Assembly (NCBI RefSeq): GCF_021474425.1
Contig: NZ_JAKEIP010000019.1
Coordinates: 1 to 64,000 of the forward strand
Reading direction: 5' to 3'
Origin: Streptomyces muensis
Lineage (GTDB): Bacteria; Actinomycetota; Actinomycetes; Streptomycetales; Streptomycetaceae
DNA: 64,000 bases
The notes beneath the pieces were generated by a model. It was not told where the DNA came from. It ran no database searches and saw only the letters and a list, made by a program, of their open reading frames with translations. A program made the position numbers and the translations under genes. Below are positions 26,335 to 38,149 of the stretch, piece after piece; the first letter of the stretch is position 1, and every line of letters begins with the position of its first letter.

Positions 26335-27621
26335 TCAGCCCTGCCGCTGCGCCACCAGGAACGGGCTCGGTCGGGAACCCGTGAGCAGGGAGTGCGCCAG
26401 AACGCTGTAGAGGGTGTCGTTGGGGCCGTCCGCGATGCGGAGCCCCCGGATGTCACGCAGGCGTTTCTCCATGGGGGTGTGACAGGTGTATCCGTCGCTG
26501 CCGTGGAGTTGGAGACCGATGTCGACGGCGCGGTAGGAAGCGTCCGTGGCAAGGGCCTTGGCGGCGGAGCACGCCGCCACGTCCACCTCGTCGCCGTCCT
26601 GCCGGTCCCTCTCCAGCAGGGAGAAGCACCAGGCGGTGGCCGCTTGGACCTCGGCCGCCGCGGTGCCGAGCCGGGAGGCGACGGAGGGGACGTTCGCCAG
26701 CGACATCCGGCCCACGCTGCGCCGGCGGGTACGGGCCATCGTCTCCTCGATCGCGGCGGTGGCCGCGCCCAGGCAGACCAGCGCCATCATCAGCCGCCAG
26801 CCCGAGAAGTGCGTGTCGAAGATCCGCCGGCCGTCGCCGGGATCCCCGAGCAGGCTGTCCTTGCCCAGGCGCACGTTGTCGAAATGCAGGTGCCCGAGGC
26901 TCCACCCCCGCAGGCCGAGCGGCGCGGCCGTCTCGGTCAGGACGCCGACGGTGTCCATCGACAGCCACAGCGCCGACAACGGCACCTGCCGCAGTGCCGC
27001 GCCGCCAGGGTCCAGCACGGCAGCCTGCTCGGGACCGACCACCTTGCAGAAGACGACGAATCCGGTGGCCTCCTCGACCCGGCTGACCAGGCCCTTCGTG
27101 CCCGAGAGCAGTAAATGGTCGCCGTGGTCGACGGCCACGGTCCGCAACCCGCGCAGATCCGACCCGGAGTGCGGTTCGCTCGACGCCACCCCCGCCAGCG
27201 CGCCACGGTTCACGACGAGGTCGCGGACCGACCGCACGATGTCGGGCGCGCCGTACCGGAGGGCCATCGCCGCGTGGCCCGAGCTGAAGATCTCCCGTGC
27301 GTCGCAGTCCCGTCGTCCGGCGAGGAACATCGCCAGCCCCTGGGCCACCCGTTCGAGGCCGTCCGGAACGACCGTGGCGCACGCGAGGTCGAACCCCGTC
27401 AGGCCGGCCTGGGCGGCACACTCGCGCAGACGGAGCCAGGGCGGCTGGGCCGCCTCCTGCGTGACGGGCTCGGGCAGGTGTCTGTCCAGGAAGTCGACGA
27501 CTCGGGAAGTGAATTCGTTCAGTGCGGGATATCGGTCGAGAACGGCACAGAATTCTGGTGAATACACGTCCGGTGTCCTAGAACTCGAGGGGTGATCGGG
27601 CACTCCGGTGTCGTCGGTCAA
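26335..27621 (-). CDS. acyl-CoA dehydrogenase-like flavoprotein of the NRPS operon
   Basis: The product has about 428 residues from a TTG at 27621 (reading TDDTGVPDH), six bases before the MbtH stop. GTG at 27603 is an alternative. It has ACAD middle-domain GVASSEPHSGSDLRGLRT (flavin/substrate contact), and C-terminal QLHGSDGYTCHTPMEKRLRDIRGLRIADGPNDTL. The last motif has ADGP where short-chain ACADs carry the catalytic Glu region. It would desaturate or oxidise an acyl or aminoacyl thioester, perhaps the starter acid or a carrier-bound residue. A TTA leucine codon at 27112-27114 (codon 170) makes its translation depend on the bldA tRNA. Confidence 0.8.
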   Translation of the reverse strand: MTDDTGVPDHPSSSRTPDVYSPEFCAVLDRYPALNEFTSRVVDFLDRHLPEPVTQEAAQPPWLRLRECAAQAGLTGFDLACATVVPDGLERVAQGLAMFLAGRRDCDAREIFSSGHAAMALRYGAPDIVRSVRDLVVNRGALAGVASSEPHSGSDLRGLRTVAVDHGDHLLLSGTKGLVSRVEEATGFVVFCKVVGPEQAAVLDPGGAALRQVPLSALWLSMDTVGVLTETAAPLGLRGWSLGHLHFDNVRLGKDSLLGDPGDGRRIFDTHFSGWRLMMALVCLGAATAAIEETMARTRRRSVGRMSLANVPSVASRLGTAAAEVQAATAWCFSLLERDRQDGDEVDVAACSAAKALATDASYRAVDIGLQLHGSDGYTCHTPMEKRLRDIRGLRIADGPNDTLYSVLAHSLLTGSRPSPFLVAQRQG

Positions 27622-27626
27622 CGGCC

Positions 27627-27851
27627 CTACCCCCCATCGCCCTTGGCCTCGGCGAGGCTGCGCGGCCGCATGTCGGTCCAGGCCTTCTCGACGTAGTCCA
27701 GGCACGCCTGCCGGGTGTCCTCCGGGTGAGCGAGAAGCCAGCCTTCGGGTACGTCGGCGAAGGCCGGCCACAGCGAGTGCTGGCCCTCGCCGTTCACCAG
27801 CACCAGGAATCGGGCCTCGTCGTCGTCGAACGGATTGGTCGCCTGCGTCAT
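27627..27851 (-). CDS. MbtH-like NRPS chaperone
   Basis: The protein has 74 residues and the MbtH fold signature [19 protein letters not shown] (N-x-E-x-Q-x-S-L-W-P) and a later [15 protein letters not shown]. It has a clear AGGAG before the ATG at 27851. MbtH proteins bind and activate adenylation domains. Here the client is the bimodular NRPS upstream in the same operon. It lies 22 bases after the exporter gene. Confidence 0.96.
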   Translation of the reverse strand: MTQATNPFDDDEARFLVLVNGEGQHSLWPAFADVPEGWLLAHPEDTRQACLDYVEKAWTDMRPRSLAEAKGDGG

Positions 27852-27873
27852 TTCGGTACTCCTGATGTGATGG

Positions 27874-30279
27874 TTACGCGGGTGCGGGTTCGCCGACCTG
27901 CAATTTCCACAGGTTGGCGTAGACACCACCGCGCGCCACGAGTTCCTCGTGCGTCCCTTGCTCCGCCACCACGCCGCCGGGGCCCATGACATGGATCCGG
28001 TCGGCGTTCTGGACCGTGGACAGCCGGTGGGCGATGACGACCATCGTGCGGCCCGTGCCGAACACCTGAAGCGCCTTCTGGATCATGGCCTCGGTCTCGT
28101 TGTCGATCGCGGAGGTCGCCTCGTCGAGAATGACGACCGGCGGATCGCGCAGGATCGTACGGGCCAGCGCGATGCGCTGTTTCTGACCGCCGGACAGTGC
28201 GGCGCCCCGTTCGCCGACCCGAGTGGCGTAGCCGTCGGGCAGGCTGTCGATGAACGTGTCCGCCCCGGCGGTGCGGGCGGCGGCGACGAGTTGCTCGTCG
28301 GTGGCGTGGAAGGTGCCGTAGCGGATGTTCTCCGCGATCGTCGCGTCGAACAGGAACGGTTCCTGGGTCACGTACCCGATCGCACGGCGCACGTCGGGCA
28401 GGGAGAGGGTGCGCACGTCGGTGCCGTCGAGCAGCACCTGCCCCCGGTCTGGATGGCGGAAGCGCATGAGGAGTTTGGCGACGGTGGTCTTGCCGGCGCC
28501 GGTGGTACCGACGATGGCGGTGGTCTCACCCGCGGGAATGACCAGGGAGGTGTCCCGCAGCACCGGTGGCCGGCCGGGATACGAGAAGCTGACGCCGCGC
28601 AGTTCGATCCTCCCCCGCACCTGGCGGGCGGGCAGTTGCCGACCCCCGGTGGCGGGCTCGACGGGGAGATCGTGCAGCCGCTCCACCCGGTCCAGGGCGG
28701 TGAGGGTGCGCTGGTACTGGTCGGTGACGTTGCCGAGGCGGGACAGCCGCAGCATGGCGATGCCCGGGAGTTCGATCAGCGGGCCGAACGACGCGGTCGG
28801 CAGTTCGCCGCGCAGCACGGCCCGGCCGCCCAGCAGCACCGTGCCGACCAGGGCCGAACCGCCGGCCAGCCGCAGGATCTGGGGTGGCAGCGCGGCGCTG
28901 CGTCCGGTGGCGCGGCTGACTTCGCTGTGCTTCCGGTTCAGTTCGCCGACGCGTGCGATCTCGTGCTCTTCGGTGGTGGCGGACTTGACGGTGGTGTGGG
29001 CGTGGAGGTTCTCGGTGACGCGGCTGTTCAGCCGGGCCCGGTGTTCGCCGGCGAGGGCGGTGCCGGCGACCGCCCGTTCGTGGAAGCGGAAGGACAGCCA
29101 GGCCACGACCGGGACCGGGGCGAACGCGACCCAGGCGATCTGTGGAGCGAGCAGGAGGAACATGGGGACGAGCAGCGCGAGACTGGCCCCCAGCTGCACG
29201 ATGTCGTGCATGCTCGAACCGACGAAGTTGCCCAGCTGGCTGATGTCCTCGGACAGGACGGTGTTGACGCGGCTGATGCGCTCGTTCTCGAGATCGGCCG
29301 GAGCGACTTGCTGGATGTGCGCGTAGGTGCGGGTGCGCCAGTCGTCCTCGACGTCCTGGGCCAGCCCGCGCCAGACGACGCCGGCACCGTAGCCGAAGCC
29401 CGCCATGGCGAGCGTCGCCAGCCCGGCGGCGCCGGCGAGAGTCGCCAACTGGGCGAAGACTCCTGAAACTCCGAGCCTGGCGAGGGTGGCGCTGCCGCCC
29501 CTGGCGACCAACAGCACGATCGACGGGGTCAGGGCGAACAGGGTCATCTCGGCCAGCTGCGAGAGCCCCGACAGCAGTGCCGCGATGCCGAACTTCCGTC
29601 GGTGCCGCCCGATGATGCGCCGGACCGCGTGGCGGCGTGGGGCGGCTTCGCCCGACTGCTCCCGGGCGTGGTCGGCTCTGCGCCACGCCTGACGTACGAC
29701 ACCCGCGGTCGCCGCGGCTGCCAGGCCGAGCGTGATCAGCGGGCGGCTGAGCAGCCTGAGGAGGAACGGCCCTCCGGCGACGGCCGCCGCTGCCGCACCG
29801 CCGACCGCGAGCACCCTGGGAAGCCAGCGCCCGGCACCGGAGCGCTTCCTGCCGGGTCCTGCCGTACGGCCGAGGTGACGAGCGGTGCCCGCGCGCCCTG
29901 CGCCCGGTTCGGTGGTCACCGGCCGTGGGGCCGAGGCGCGGCTCAGCATGTGTGTGGTGGCCGTACGCAGGTCCGCCAGGACCTGTTCGACGGCCCGGCG
30001 CAGCAACCGGGCCGCCTCGCGCGGGCTGACGGCGCGGTCATGCCTCAGCAGCACCCGGCCGGTCACCGGGTTGACGCGTGCCTCGTCGATGCCCGGCGTT
30101 CGGTGGAGTGATTCCTCGGTGAGCCGGGCCAGGGCCGGTCTGCCGCGGATCACGTCCACGTCCCAGCGTTGACGACCGGGAACGACCGAGCGCGGTGTCA
30201 GCCTGAGCCGGGAACGAGGACGGGGTGTCATCAGGGAATTGACGGGTGGGCTTGCGACCAAGGTCATCGCAACGATCAC
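27874..30279 (-). CDS. ABC exporter with N-terminal HMA-like domain
   Basis: The 801-residue protein is longer than a usual half-transporter (about 600). Residues about 35-110 ([20 protein letters not shown]...[12 protein letters not shown]) look like a heavy-metal-associated ferredoxin-like fold, but lack the CxxC metal site. Transmembrane segments follow (about 155-200 and 235-520), then an ABC domain with Walker [10 protein letters not shown] (about 590), LSGGQKQR (about 692), Walker [10 protein letters not shown] (about 715) and IAHRLS. It lies 61 bases after the NRPS gene in the same operon and is the probable export and self-resistance pump for its product, working as a homodimer. The GTG at 30279 is the chosen start. 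An ATG at 30267 is possible. Confidence 0.9.
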   Translation of the reverse strand: MIVAMTLVASPPVNSLMTPRPRSRLRLTPRSVVPGRQRWDVDVIRGRPALARLTEESLHRTPGIDEARVNPVTGRVLLRHDRAVSPREAARLLRRAVEQVLADLRTATTHMLSRASAPRPVTTEPGAGRAGTARHLGRTAGPGRKRSGAGRWLPRVLAVGGAAAAAVAGGPFLLRLLSRPLITLGLAAAATAGVVRQAWRRADHAREQSGEAAPRRHAVRRIIGRHRRKFGIAALLSGLSQLAEMTLFALTPSIVLLVARGGSATLARLGVSGVFAQLATLAGAAGLATLAMAGFGYGAGVVWRGLAQDVEDDWRTRTYAHIQQVAPADLENERISRVNTVLSEDISQLGNFVGSSMHDIVQLGASLALLVPMFLLLAPQIAWVAFAPVPVVAWLSFRFHERAVAGTALAGEHRARLNSRVTENLHAHTTVKSATTEEHEIARVGELNRKHSEVSRATGRSAALPPQILRLAGGSALVGTVLLGGRAVLRGELPTASFGPLIELPGIAMLRLSRLGNVTDQYQRTLTALDRVERLHDLPVEPATGGRQLPARQVRGRIELRGVSFSYPGRPPVLRDTSLVIPAGETTAIVGTTGAGKTTVAKLLMRFRHPDRGQVLLDGTDVRTLSLPDVRRAIGYVTQEPFLFDATIAENIRYGTFHATDEQLVAAARTAGADTFIDSLPDGYATRVGERGAALSGGQKQRIALARTILRDPPVVILDEATSAIDNETEAMIQKALQVFGTGRTMVVIAHRLSTVQNADRIHVMGPGGVVAEQGTHEELVARGGVYANLWKLQVGEPAPA

Positions 30280-30340
30280 CGGTTTCTCAAGGGGGCGGGC
30301 TGCGGTCGTGTCGATCTGTCGCCGTGCGAGACGGCATGCC

Positions 30341-33300
30341 TCACCGTTCGATGAAGCTCCAGTAGCCGGCCATCGCCGTCTCGTCGATCTCCGGTACGGC
30401 GACGCCCAGTTCCCGCAGCCTTCGGACGGTTCGGTCGTTGTCGAACCTCAGCGCCTGGTCCGGTGCCGATTCCGCGTCCTTGGCGTACTCCTCCAGATAC
30501 CCCTGGTAGGGCAGGATCGGCAGCTGCTGACCGCGTTCGCTCGCCCGGCGCAGGCGTTGCAGCCAGTCCGTGAGCGGGAGTTCCTCCGAGCGCGTGCCCC
30601 GCATCCGGTCGCGGACGGCCATGAAGGCGCCGGGCCCGACCGTGTGCGGGTGGTGAAGGTGGTGCACCCTGTCCGCCCGATCGCCGCCGCCCGGCAGCAG
30701 CTCGACGACGGCGCGGGCTACGACGTCGACGGGAAGCAAGGCCTCCCGCAGTCCCGGATCCGCCGGATGGCAGCCCAGCGCCGCGCAACTGGTGAGCAGC
30801 CTGGAGAACATGTCGTCCCGGTTGACGGCGCCGGTCGAGGTGTGCGCCCAGATGCGGCCGAGGCGGTGGATGGCGCCGCTCGCTCCCCGTTCGAAGGCAC
30901 GCTCCACGAGGCGGTCGGCCACCCACTTGCTGGCCGCGTAGCCCCGCCCGTACGGATGCCGCTCACCGTCGATCGCCGACTTCTCCGTGACCGCACGGGG
31001 CTCTTGGCCGGCCCGGAACACCGCGAGGGTCGACAGGTGGTGCATCGCCTTCGGCCGGCCCTCGCCCGCCAGGTGCAGCAGGGTGCGCGTGCCCTGCACG
31101 TTGGCGGGCTTCAACCGGGCGTAGGGCGAGAGGTGATGGACCCGGGCGCCGCTGTGGACGATCGTGTCGACGTCCTCGCGCAGCCGTGTCCAGTCCCCCG
31201 GGTCCAGGCCTAGGTCACCGGAGGCGAGGTCGCCCCGGACGACGCTCAGCCGCGCATCGTCCGGCGCTGCCTCGATGCCGTGGCCCCGCAGGGCGGCGGC
31301 CAGCCGCTCGCGTGCCTCGGCGTCGCTGTGTGCCCGGACGAGGCAGTGCACCCGGGCCGTCGTCCTGTGCAGCAGCTCGGCCAGCAGGTGAGCGCCGACG
31401 AAGCCCGTGGCGCCGGTCAAGAGGATCTCGCGGGGCCCGTCGGCCGGCTGGGCGGCGGAGGTGAACCGCAGGGCGGGGCTCAGCTTGGCTTCCGAGTCCG
31501 GCACCGCCGAGGGTGCGGTGCGAGCGGTGTCCGTGCCGAGGTACCGGGCCAGTGCCGCCGGGGTCGGTGCCTCCAGGAGCATCGACAGGCTGAAGGGGGC
31601 GGCCAGGGTCTCACCGATCCGGCCGGCCAGGCGGACGGCGAGCAGGGAGTGGCCCCCGAGGGCGAAGAAGTCGTCGTCGACACCGACCTCGGGCACGCCC
31701 AGCACCTCGGCGAACAGCTCGCACAGCGTCCGCTCCTGCGGGGTGCGCGGGGAAGTGCCGTGCCTTGCCGCTGACTTGGCGAGGTCCGGCGCGGGGAGGG
31801 CGGCACGGTCGAGTTTGCCGTTCGGGGTGAGCGGCAGGGCGTCCAGCGTGACGAACGCGGCGGGCACCATGTGGGCGGGCAGACGCTCCAGTAGGAAGGC
31901 ACGCAGATCGCCCGGGTCGACCTCGGCCCGGGTGGCCGGCACGGTGCAGGCGACCAGACGGGTGCCGCCGCCGCGGTCGTCGTGGGCAGATACGGCGGCC
32001 TGGGCGATCCCGGGGTGGGTGCACAGGGCGGCTTCGATCTCCCCGGGTTCGACGCGATGGCCACGCACCTTGATCTGGTCGTCCGACCGGCCGGCGAAGA
32101 CGAGTTGCCCGTCGGGACGGCGGCGGGCCAGGTCGCCGGTGCGGTACATCCGCGTTCCCGGCGGGCCGTAGGGGTCGGCCACGAACCGCTGGGCCGTGGT
32201 GCCCGGGCGACGCAGGTAGCCGCGCGCCAGGCCGACGCCGGCGACGTACAGCTCGCCGGTCACTCCGGGCGGCACCGGCCGCAGGGCGGCGTCCAGCACA
32301 TAGGCCCGGGAGCCGGGAATCGGTCGTCCGAGGACCGGCGTCCCGGTGGCGTCCAGCCGCGCCTGCAAGGAGTCCACGGTGCACTCGGTCGGTCCGTACA
32401 TGTTGTGGGCCACCAGTCCGTCCACCGCGCGGAGTTCCCGCCACAACCGGTCCGGTAGTTCCTCGCCCCCGAGCACCGCCACGCTCGGCCGCCACCGCTC
32501 GTTCGTGAACAGGCCGTTGTCGGACAGGACGCGCAGGTACGACGGCGTGACGTCGAGACTGTCGATGCGGTGGTCGGCCAGCCAGGGCAGGAACCTGTCC
32601 GCGTCCACCCAGGTGGCGGCGTCGGGAACATGCAGCTCATGCCCGTCGAGCAGGGCGGACAGCTGGCCCCATGAGGCGTCGAAGGACACCGAGGCGGTCA
32701 GGGCCACCCGCAGCGGCCGGCCTCCGAGTCGCTCGGCCGCCGGTCCGAACACCTCAGTCCGATAGCGTGCGGCCACATTGACGACGCTCGCGTGCCGGGC
32801 GACGACGCCCTTCGGCGTCCCGGTCGATCCCGAGGTGTGGATCACGTAGGCCGGGTGGTCGGGAGACAGCCCGGTCACCGGGTCGGCCACCGGCAGCGCC
32901 TTCAAGGCCTCCTCGGTGTCCGGCGCGTCCAGCACCAGGCGCGGGATATCCCTGCCGACCGCAGCGGTGGCCGTAACCGTGTCCGTGGCCGTATCCGTGA
33001 GGAGCAGGGCGGGCCGTGCGTCCTCGACCATCAGCGCGATCCGCCGCGCCGGGTACTGCGGATCCAGTGGCAGATAAGCGGCCCCGGCCTTGAGCACGGC
33101 GAGAACGGCCACGACCAGAGCGCTCGACCGCGGCAGGGCGAGGGCCACGACGTCCTCGACGCCGACGCCACGAGCGGTGAGCGCGTGCGCGAGCCGGTTG
33201 GCCTGGGCGTTCAACTCGGCGTAGGTCAGGGTGGTGTCGTCCGCCACCACGGCGAGCGCGTCGGGGGTGGCCCGCACCTGTGCGTGGAACAGCTCGGGAA

Positions 33301-36300
33301 CGGTGCCCGGAGCCTGCGTCACCGGGGTGCGGTCGTCCGCTCCCACCAGGAGGCGGCGTTCGTCGGCGGAGAGTACGTCGATGCGGCTGAGCGGCCGGTC
33401 CGGGTCGCGGGCGACGGCCGTCAGCAGTCGCACCCAGCGCGCGGCGAGGTCCTGAACCGTGTCGTGGTCGAACAGGTCGGTGGCGTAGTCGAGGGTCCCC
33501 GCCAGGCCGAGGCACGCGCCGTCGTCGGAGCGCCGTTCACAGACGCCGATGTCGAGGTCGAACTTGGCGGTCGACGTCGGCACCGCGATCCTGGACGTCT
33601 TGAGGCCGGGCAGCGCGAAGACGGCGGCTTCATCGGCGTCGACGGAGAGCGCGACCTGGAACAGCGGGTGCCGGCCCGTGGACCGAGGCGGGTTCAGCGA
33701 CTCCACGAGCTGCTCGAAGGGCACGTCCTGGTGGGCGTAGGCGGTCAGCGCTGTGTCGCGGACACGCTCCAGCAGCCGGCTGAAGGCGGGGTCGCCGGAG
33801 GTGTCCGTGCGCAGCACGAGCGTGTTGACGAAGAACCCCACCAGATCGTCCAGGGCCTGGTCGGTGCGGCCGGCGATCATGGTGCCGACCGGGAGGTCGG
33901 TGCCCGCGCCCAGCTTGGTCAGGAGCGCCGCGAGCCCGGCGTGCAACACCATGGACAGGCTCGTTCCCGTACGGGAGGCCAGCTCGGTCAGCGCCGTGTG
34001 CAGCTCGGCGTCGACGCTCAGGGGGACCCTGCCGCCTCGGTAGGAGGCGACGGCGGGACGGGGGCGGTCGTAGGGCAGCGTGAGTTCCTCGGTCAGGCCC
34101 GCCAACGCCGTGGACCAGTGGGCGAGTTGGCGGTTGACGAGGCCCTCGGGGTCGTCGGGGTCGCCCAGGAGCCGGCGCTGCCACAGGGTGTAGTCGGTGT
34201 ACCGCGCGGGCAGCGGTTCCCACTCGGGTGCCCTGCCCTGGCGCCGGGCGGCGTAGGCGGTGGCCAGATCGCGGGCCAGCGGGGCCAGGGACCAGCCGTC
34301 GGCGGCGATGTGGTGGATCGTGATCGCCAGGACGTGCTCGTCGGGGCCCAGCGCGAACAGTTCGGCGTGCAGCGGTGGCTCGATCGCCAGGTCGAACGCG
34401 TACCGGACGGATTCCGCCAGCAGCGCGTGCAGCGCCTCCTCGTCGTCGACCTCGGTCACCGGCAGCACGGGGCGTGCGGCGGACGCGTCGATGATCCGCT
34501 GGTGGGGCTCGCCGTCGACGTCGGGGAAGACCGTACGCAGGCTTTCGTGCCGGCCCGTCACATCGCCGAGGGCCTTCTCCAGTGCCTCCCGGTCGAGTGC
34601 GCCGACGAGCCGCTGGACCAGCGGGATGTTGTAGGTGGCGCCGGGGCCCTCCGCGCGGTGCAGGAACCACAGCCGGCGCTGTGCGAACGACAGCGGGGTG
34701 ACGTCCGGTCGTTCCTCGACGGTGACGGCCGGGCGGGCTCCTTCCGCCCGGTCCAGCCTCGCCGTGAGTCGGGCGACCGTGGGCGCCTCGAACAGGACAC
34801 CGAGGTTCAGTTCCACGCCGAGCACGGTGCGGATCCGGGACATCAGGCGGATCGCCAGCAGGGAGTGCCCGCCCGCGTCGAAGAAGTTGGTGTCCACGCC
34901 GGCCCGGGACAGTCCGAGCACCTCAGCGAACAGCTCGCACAGCAGTTGTTCGCGTGGGGTGCGCGGGGCCCCGCCGGCGGCGGTGCCGGGGTCGTCGTCC
35001 GGGTCCGGCAGGGCGTCGCGGTCGATCTTTCCGTTCGGGTTCAGCGGCAGTTCGTCGAGCGTCACGAACGCGGAGGGCACCATGAAGTCGGGCAGCCGCT
35101 CGCGCAGTTGTTCCCGCAGTGGCAGCGCCGGCGTCCCTTTCGCGCCCGCCTCGTCCGTCACGACGTAGGCGATGAGCCGCAGGTCGCCCTGGCGTCCGCT
35201 CCGGCGGGCGAGCACGGCGGCCTGTGTCACGCCTGGGCACGCGATCAGCGCGGCCTCGACCTCTTCCTGCTCGATGCGGAAGCCGCGGATCTTGACCTGG
35301 CGGTCGGTGCGGCCGACGTATTCCAGCTGTCCGTCAGCCCGCCACCGGACGAGGTCGCCGGTCCGGTACATCCGAGTCCCCGGCGGGCCGTACGGGTCGG
35401 CCACGAACCGCTCGGCCGTGAGCGCGGGCCGGCGCAGATAGCCGCGGGCCAGGCACACTCCGGCCAGGTACAGCTCGCCGGCGGTTCCGACGGGCACCGG
35501 TTGCAGCGCGGCGTTCAGGACGTAGGCACGGCTGCCCGAGTGGGGTTCCCCGATCGGCGGTGTCGTGCCCGCCGGGGCCAGTGGCCGGCTCGTGGTCACC
35601 ATCGCGGTCGTCTCGGTCGGCCCGTAGACGTTCATGAACCGTCGGTGCGGCGCCCAACGCCGCACCAGCGCCGGCGGAACGGGCTCTCCGCCCACCGCGA
35701 GCGTCGAAACGGAGCTGTCCGGTTCGGGCACCACGGCGAGTGCCGACGGCGGTACGAAGGCGTGGGTGATCCGCGCGTCGGGGTCGGTGAGGAGGGACAG
35801 CGGGTCGGCGGCGGGGGCGAGCACCAGAGTGGCACCGGTCAGCAGGGTGACGCACAACTCCCAGGTGGAGGCGTCGAAACTCGGCGAGGCCAGCTGCGGG
35901 AACCTGCTGTCGGGGGTGATCCGCAGCCGCTCGGTGTGGAACGCGACCAGGGATGCGATGCCCGTGTGCGGCACGACCACACCCTTGGGCCTCCCCGTCG
36001 AGCCTGAGGTGTAGATCACATACGCCGGGTGCCTCGGGTCCACGTCGATGCCCGGGTCGGTCTCCGGCTGTCCCTGCGACAGCTCGGCCACGGTCCGCGG
36101 GTCGTCGAGTACGCAGGCGGGGCCGGCGTCGGCGAGCATGAACTCCCTGCGCGCGGCCGGGTATTCCGGGTCGACCGGCAGATAGGCGGCTCCCGCCTTG
36201 AGTACGGCGATCTCGGCCACGATCAGGTCCACCGAGCGCGGCAGGACGAGCGCGACGACGTCCTCCGCGCCGATCCCGCGGGCCACCAGCGCGTGGGCGA

Positions 36301-37867
36301 GCCGGTTGGCGCGCGCGTTCAGCTCTCCGTAGGTCACGGTGGTCCCCGCGGACACCAGCGCGGTCGCGTCCGGCGCTCGGCGCACCTGCCGCTCGAACAG
36401 CGCCGGCATCGCCACGGCGGGCAGGCCGGCCGCGGTGGCGTCCCCGATCCCGAGCAGGGACGTCCGCTCCTCGGCCGACAGCACGTCGAGGCCGCCGACG
36501 GGTCGGTCGGGGTCGAAGTCCGTCATGTCCGCGAGGAGGTTCAGCAACCGCCGCTGGGTGTCGGCGAGTTCGGCCGTGTCGTGCGCCTCCGGCGGCGCGT
36601 GCAGCCTCATGTGCGGGCCGGAGCCGTCCCGGCGGTCCCACACCATGATCATCAGGTCGGCGGCCAGCGGGAAGGAGAGATTGTGCGCGGTGCACCGGTG
36701 GCCCGCGAAGGAGATGTCGTAGTCGAACCCGATGAGGTTGACCATCGGCGAGAACGCGACGCCGGGCCCGCGCGAGAGCCCGAGATCGCGGTGCAGTTCC
36801 TCGGCGCGATAGCGCTGGTGCTCCACCGCCTCGCGCATCCGGTCGTCGACCTGGGCCAGCAGCTCCCTGAGCGGCATGTCGGGCCGGACGGTCAGGCGTA
36901 CGGGAACGCTGTTGGCGAGCATCCCGGGTGTCGTGCGGGAAGCCGCACCGACCCGGCCGGCCACGGTCAGCCCGATCACCACGTCCTGGGCGCCGGTGAG
37001 TCGGTGCGTGAACAGGGCCACGGCGGCGAACACGAACCGGAAGCGGGAGACGCCGGCGTGCGAGGCCGCCTCGCGCAGTGCCCGTGGACGCGGGAGGGGC
37101 AGCAGTTCGGTCGTCGGGACGGCTCCGCGTGTCGGGCTGCCGGGTGCCGTGTCCGCTGTGGCGGGCGGGGCCGCCGCGGTTCCCGCCCATCCGGACAGCT
37201 GCCGTGTCCAGTACTCCCGGTCCGCCGCGCGGTCCGTGGACTCGCGGTACTCCTGGTCGGCCCGGACCAGTTCCGACAGCGCGCCGAAGGGACTCGGGGC
37301 GGTCTCGTCGCCCCGTACCAGGGCCGTGTACACCTCCGCGACCCGGCGTGCCACGAGCGAGTAGCCGAAGGCGTCCACGGCGGCGTGGTGGTAGGTGTGG
37401 TACCACCAGTGGCGGTCCGGGGCCAGCCGGAACAGGGCGTAGCTGAACAGCGGGCCGCGGGCCAGGTCCATGGGCCGGGCCAGGTCGGCGGAGATCCACG
37501 CGCGTGCGGCCGCCTCGGCGTCGGGTTCGTCGCCGACGTCGACGAAGGTCAGCGTCCAGGGCAGCGCCCTCTCCAGGATCTGGACGGGGCCGTCGTCACC
37601 GGACACCAGCCGTACCCGCAACGCGTCGGTCTCGTCCACCACTTGGCGCAGTGCCGTCTCGAACACGGCCGGATCGACCGGTCCGTGGATCTCCAGGTAC
37701 TCGCCAAGCCGCAGGGCCGGGCCGAGGTCCGGGGAGTGCTGCTCGGCGAGCCAGACCTCGCGCTGCCCCGCGGTCACCGGAAGGATCTCCACGGACGACT
37801 CGGCCGGGTCGTCGAGCTTCGGCGCGGGGGTGTCACGATGCTGAGCGGGAAGCTGATGAGGGGACAA
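30341..37867 (-). CDS. bimodular NRPS with terminal reductase (C-A-T-C-A-T-R)
   Basis: The product is about 2508 residues from a TTG at 37867, seven bases after AGGAGG (a TTG one codon earlier is possible). Domains: an EntF-like first condensation domain with HHAAVDAFG (about 160, DG replaced by DA); A1 (core TSGSTG about 619); carrier 1 (GGHS about 1000); condensation 2 with HHIAADGW (about 1183); A2 (core about 1674); carrier 2 (GGHS about 2071); and a thioester reductase with GATGFVG (about 2150) and Tyr/Lys in GYAASK (about 2308). By eye A1 pocket residues are D-A-W-F-A-G-V-A-M-K, hydrophobic and Leu-like. A2 residues are D-A-(W/G)-D-V-G-M-V-D-K, with acidic positions suggesting a basic residue such as Arg. 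Reductive release should give an N-acyl dipeptide aldehyde or alcohol. Confidence 0.93.
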   Translation of the reverse strand: MSPHQLPAQHRDTPAPKLDDPAESSVEILPVTAGQREVWLAEQHSPDLGPALRLGEYLEIHGPVDPAVFETALRQVVDETDALRVRLVSGDDGPVQILERALPWTLTFVDVGDEPDAEAAARAWISADLARPMDLARGPLFSYALFRLAPDRHWWYHTYHHAAVDAFGYSLVARRVAEVYTALVRGDETAPSPFGALSELVRADQEYRESTDRAADREYWTRQLSGWAGTAAAPPATADTAPGSPTRGAVPTTELLPLPRPRALREAASHAGVSRFRFVFAAVALFTHRLTGAQDVVIGLTVAGRVGAASRTTPGMLANSVPVRLTVRPDMPLRELLAQVDDRMREAVEHQRYRAEELHRDLGLSRGPGVAFSPMVNLIGFDYDISFAGHRCTAHNLSFPLAADLMIMVWDRRDGSGPHMRLHAPPEAHDTAELADTQRRLLNLLADMTDFDPDRPVGGLDVLSAEERTSLLGIGDATAAGLPAVAMPALFERQVRRAPDATALVSAGTTVTYGELNARANRLAHALVARGIGAEDVVALVLPRSVDLIVAEIAVLKAGAAYLPVDPEYPAARREFMLADAGPACVLDDPRTVAELSQGQPETDPGIDVDPRHPAYVIYTSGSTGRPKGVVVPHTGIASLVAFHTERLRITPDSRFPQLASPSFDASTWELCVTLLTGATLVLAPAADPLSLLTDPDARITHAFVPPSALAVVPEPDSSVSTLAVGGEPVPPALVRRWAPHRRFMNVYGPTETTAMVTTSRPLAPAGTTPPIGEPHSGSRAYVLNAALQPVPVGTAGELYLAGVCLARGYLRRPALTAERFVADPYGPPGTRMYRTGDLVRWRADGQLEYVGRTDRQVKIRGFRIEQEEVEAALIACPGVTQAAVLARRSGRQGDLRLIAYVVTDEAGAKGTPALPLREQLRERLPDFMVPSAFVTLDELPLNPNGKIDRDALPDPDDDPGTAAGGAPRTPREQLLCELFAEVLGLSRAGVDTNFFDAGGHSLLAIRLMSRIRTVLGVELNLGVLFEAPTVARLTARLDRAEGARPAVTVEERPDVTPLSFAQRRLWFLHRAEGPGATYNIPLVQRLVGALDREALEKALGDVTGRHESLRTVFPDVDGEPHQRIIDASAARPVLPVTEVDDEEALHALLAESVRYAFDLAIEPPLHAELFALGPDEHVLAITIHHIAADGWSLAPLARDLATAYAARRQGRAPEWEPLPARYTDYTLWQRRLLGDPDDPEGLVNRQLAHWSTALAGLTEELTLPYDRPRPAVASYRGGRVPLSVDAELHTALTELASRTGTSLSMVLHAGLAALLTKLGAGTDLPVGTMIAGRTDQALDDLVGFFVNTLVLRTDTSGDPAFSRLLERVRDTALTAYAHQDVPFEQLVESLNPPRSTGRHPLFQVALSVDADEAAVFALPGLKTSRIAVPTSTAKFDLDIGVCERRSDDGACLGLAGTLDYATDLFDHDTVQDLAARWVRLLTAVARDPDRPLSRIDVLSADERRLLVGADDRTPVTQAPGTVPELFHAQVRATPDALAVVADDTTLTYAELNAQANRLAHALTARGVGVEDVVALALPRSSALVVAVLAVLKAGAAYLPLDPQYPARRIALMVEDARPALLLTDTATDTVTATAAVGRDIPRLVLDAPDTEEALKALPVADPVTGLSPDHPAYVIHTSGSTGTPKGVVARHASVVNVAARYRTEVFGPAAERLGGRPLRVALTASVSFDASWGQLSALLDGHELHVPDAATWVDADRFLPWLADHRIDSLDVTPSYLRVLSDNGLFTNERWRPSVAVLGGEELPDRLWRELRAVDGLVAHNMYGPTECTVDSLQARLDATGTPVLGRPIPGSRAYVLDAALRPVPPGVTGELYVAGVGLARGYLRRPGTTAQRFVADPYGPPGTRMYRTGDLARRRPDGQLVFAGRSDDQIKVRGHRVEPGEIEAALCTHPGIAQAAVSAHDDRGGGTRLVACTVPATRAEVDPGDLRAFLLERLPAHMVPAAFVTLDALPLTPNGKLDRAALPAPDLAKSAARHGTSPRTPQERTLCELFAEVLGVPEVGVDDDFFALGGHSLLAVRLAGRIGETLAAPFSLSMLLEAPTPAALARYLGTDTARTAPSAVPDSEAKLSPALRFTSAAQPADGPREILLTGATGFVGAHLLAELLHRTTARVHCLVRAHSDAEARERLAAALRGHGIEAAPDDARLSVVRGDLASGDLGLDPGDWTRLREDVDTIVHSGARVHHLSPYARLKPANVQGTRTLLHLAGEGRPKAMHHLSTLAVFRAGQEPRAVTEKSAIDGERHPYGRGYAASKWVADRLVERAFERGASGAIHRLGRIWAHTSTGAVNRDDMFSRLLTSCAALGCHPADPGLREALLPVDVVARAVVELLPGGGDRADRVHHLHHPHTVGPGAFMAVRDRMRGTRSEELPLTDWLQRLRRASERGQQLPILPYQGYLEEYAKDAESAPDQALRFDNDRTVRRLRELGVAVPEIDETAMAGYWSFIER

Positions 37868-38149
37868 CAAGGAACCTCCTGTGGTGCCGGAACTCCCGAT
37901 CACGACCGATGGCGACCGACCCCTTGAACCGGCTGTGGAACAGCAGGGGTTCGGGGTCCGTGAAGCGGGGCGGCACCGCGTGCAGTGTGTGGGGGGACGA
38001 CGTACGGGCCTGGCCGGGGCCGCTGTCGGATCTCCATCGTGCCAGCCACCAGGGCGTGTTCGGCGTCCGGCGGAACATGGCCACCCGAAGGAGTGACTCA
38101 CCGTATCTAAACCATCACTGGTTGCGATCGTCCGTGGTCAAAGGGGATT
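37868..38149. promoter_or_regulatory. upstream region of the NRPS operon
   Basis: This is a 282-base intergenic stretch. An AGGAGG ribosome site is at 37875-37880. Further up, AACCA-TCAC-TGGTT (38110-38123) is a perfect five-base inverted repeat in an AT-rich patch. On the minus strand a TTTAGATAC -10-like element overlaps it, suggesting the operon promoter lies about 240 bases before the start, with an operator on it. No ORF in the interval looks coding. Confidence 0.45.

Noticed and set aside
32792..36007. A 1071-codon plus-strand open frame
   Set aside because: It is antisense to the NRPS gene and has low-complexity Arg/Gly/Val/Glu composition typical of high-GC shadows. The NRPS reading has full domain homology.
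37868..38101. N-terminal extension of the NRPS to 38101
   Set aside because: The extra 78 codons look non-coding, while an AGGAGG seven bases before the TTG at 37867 fixes the start.
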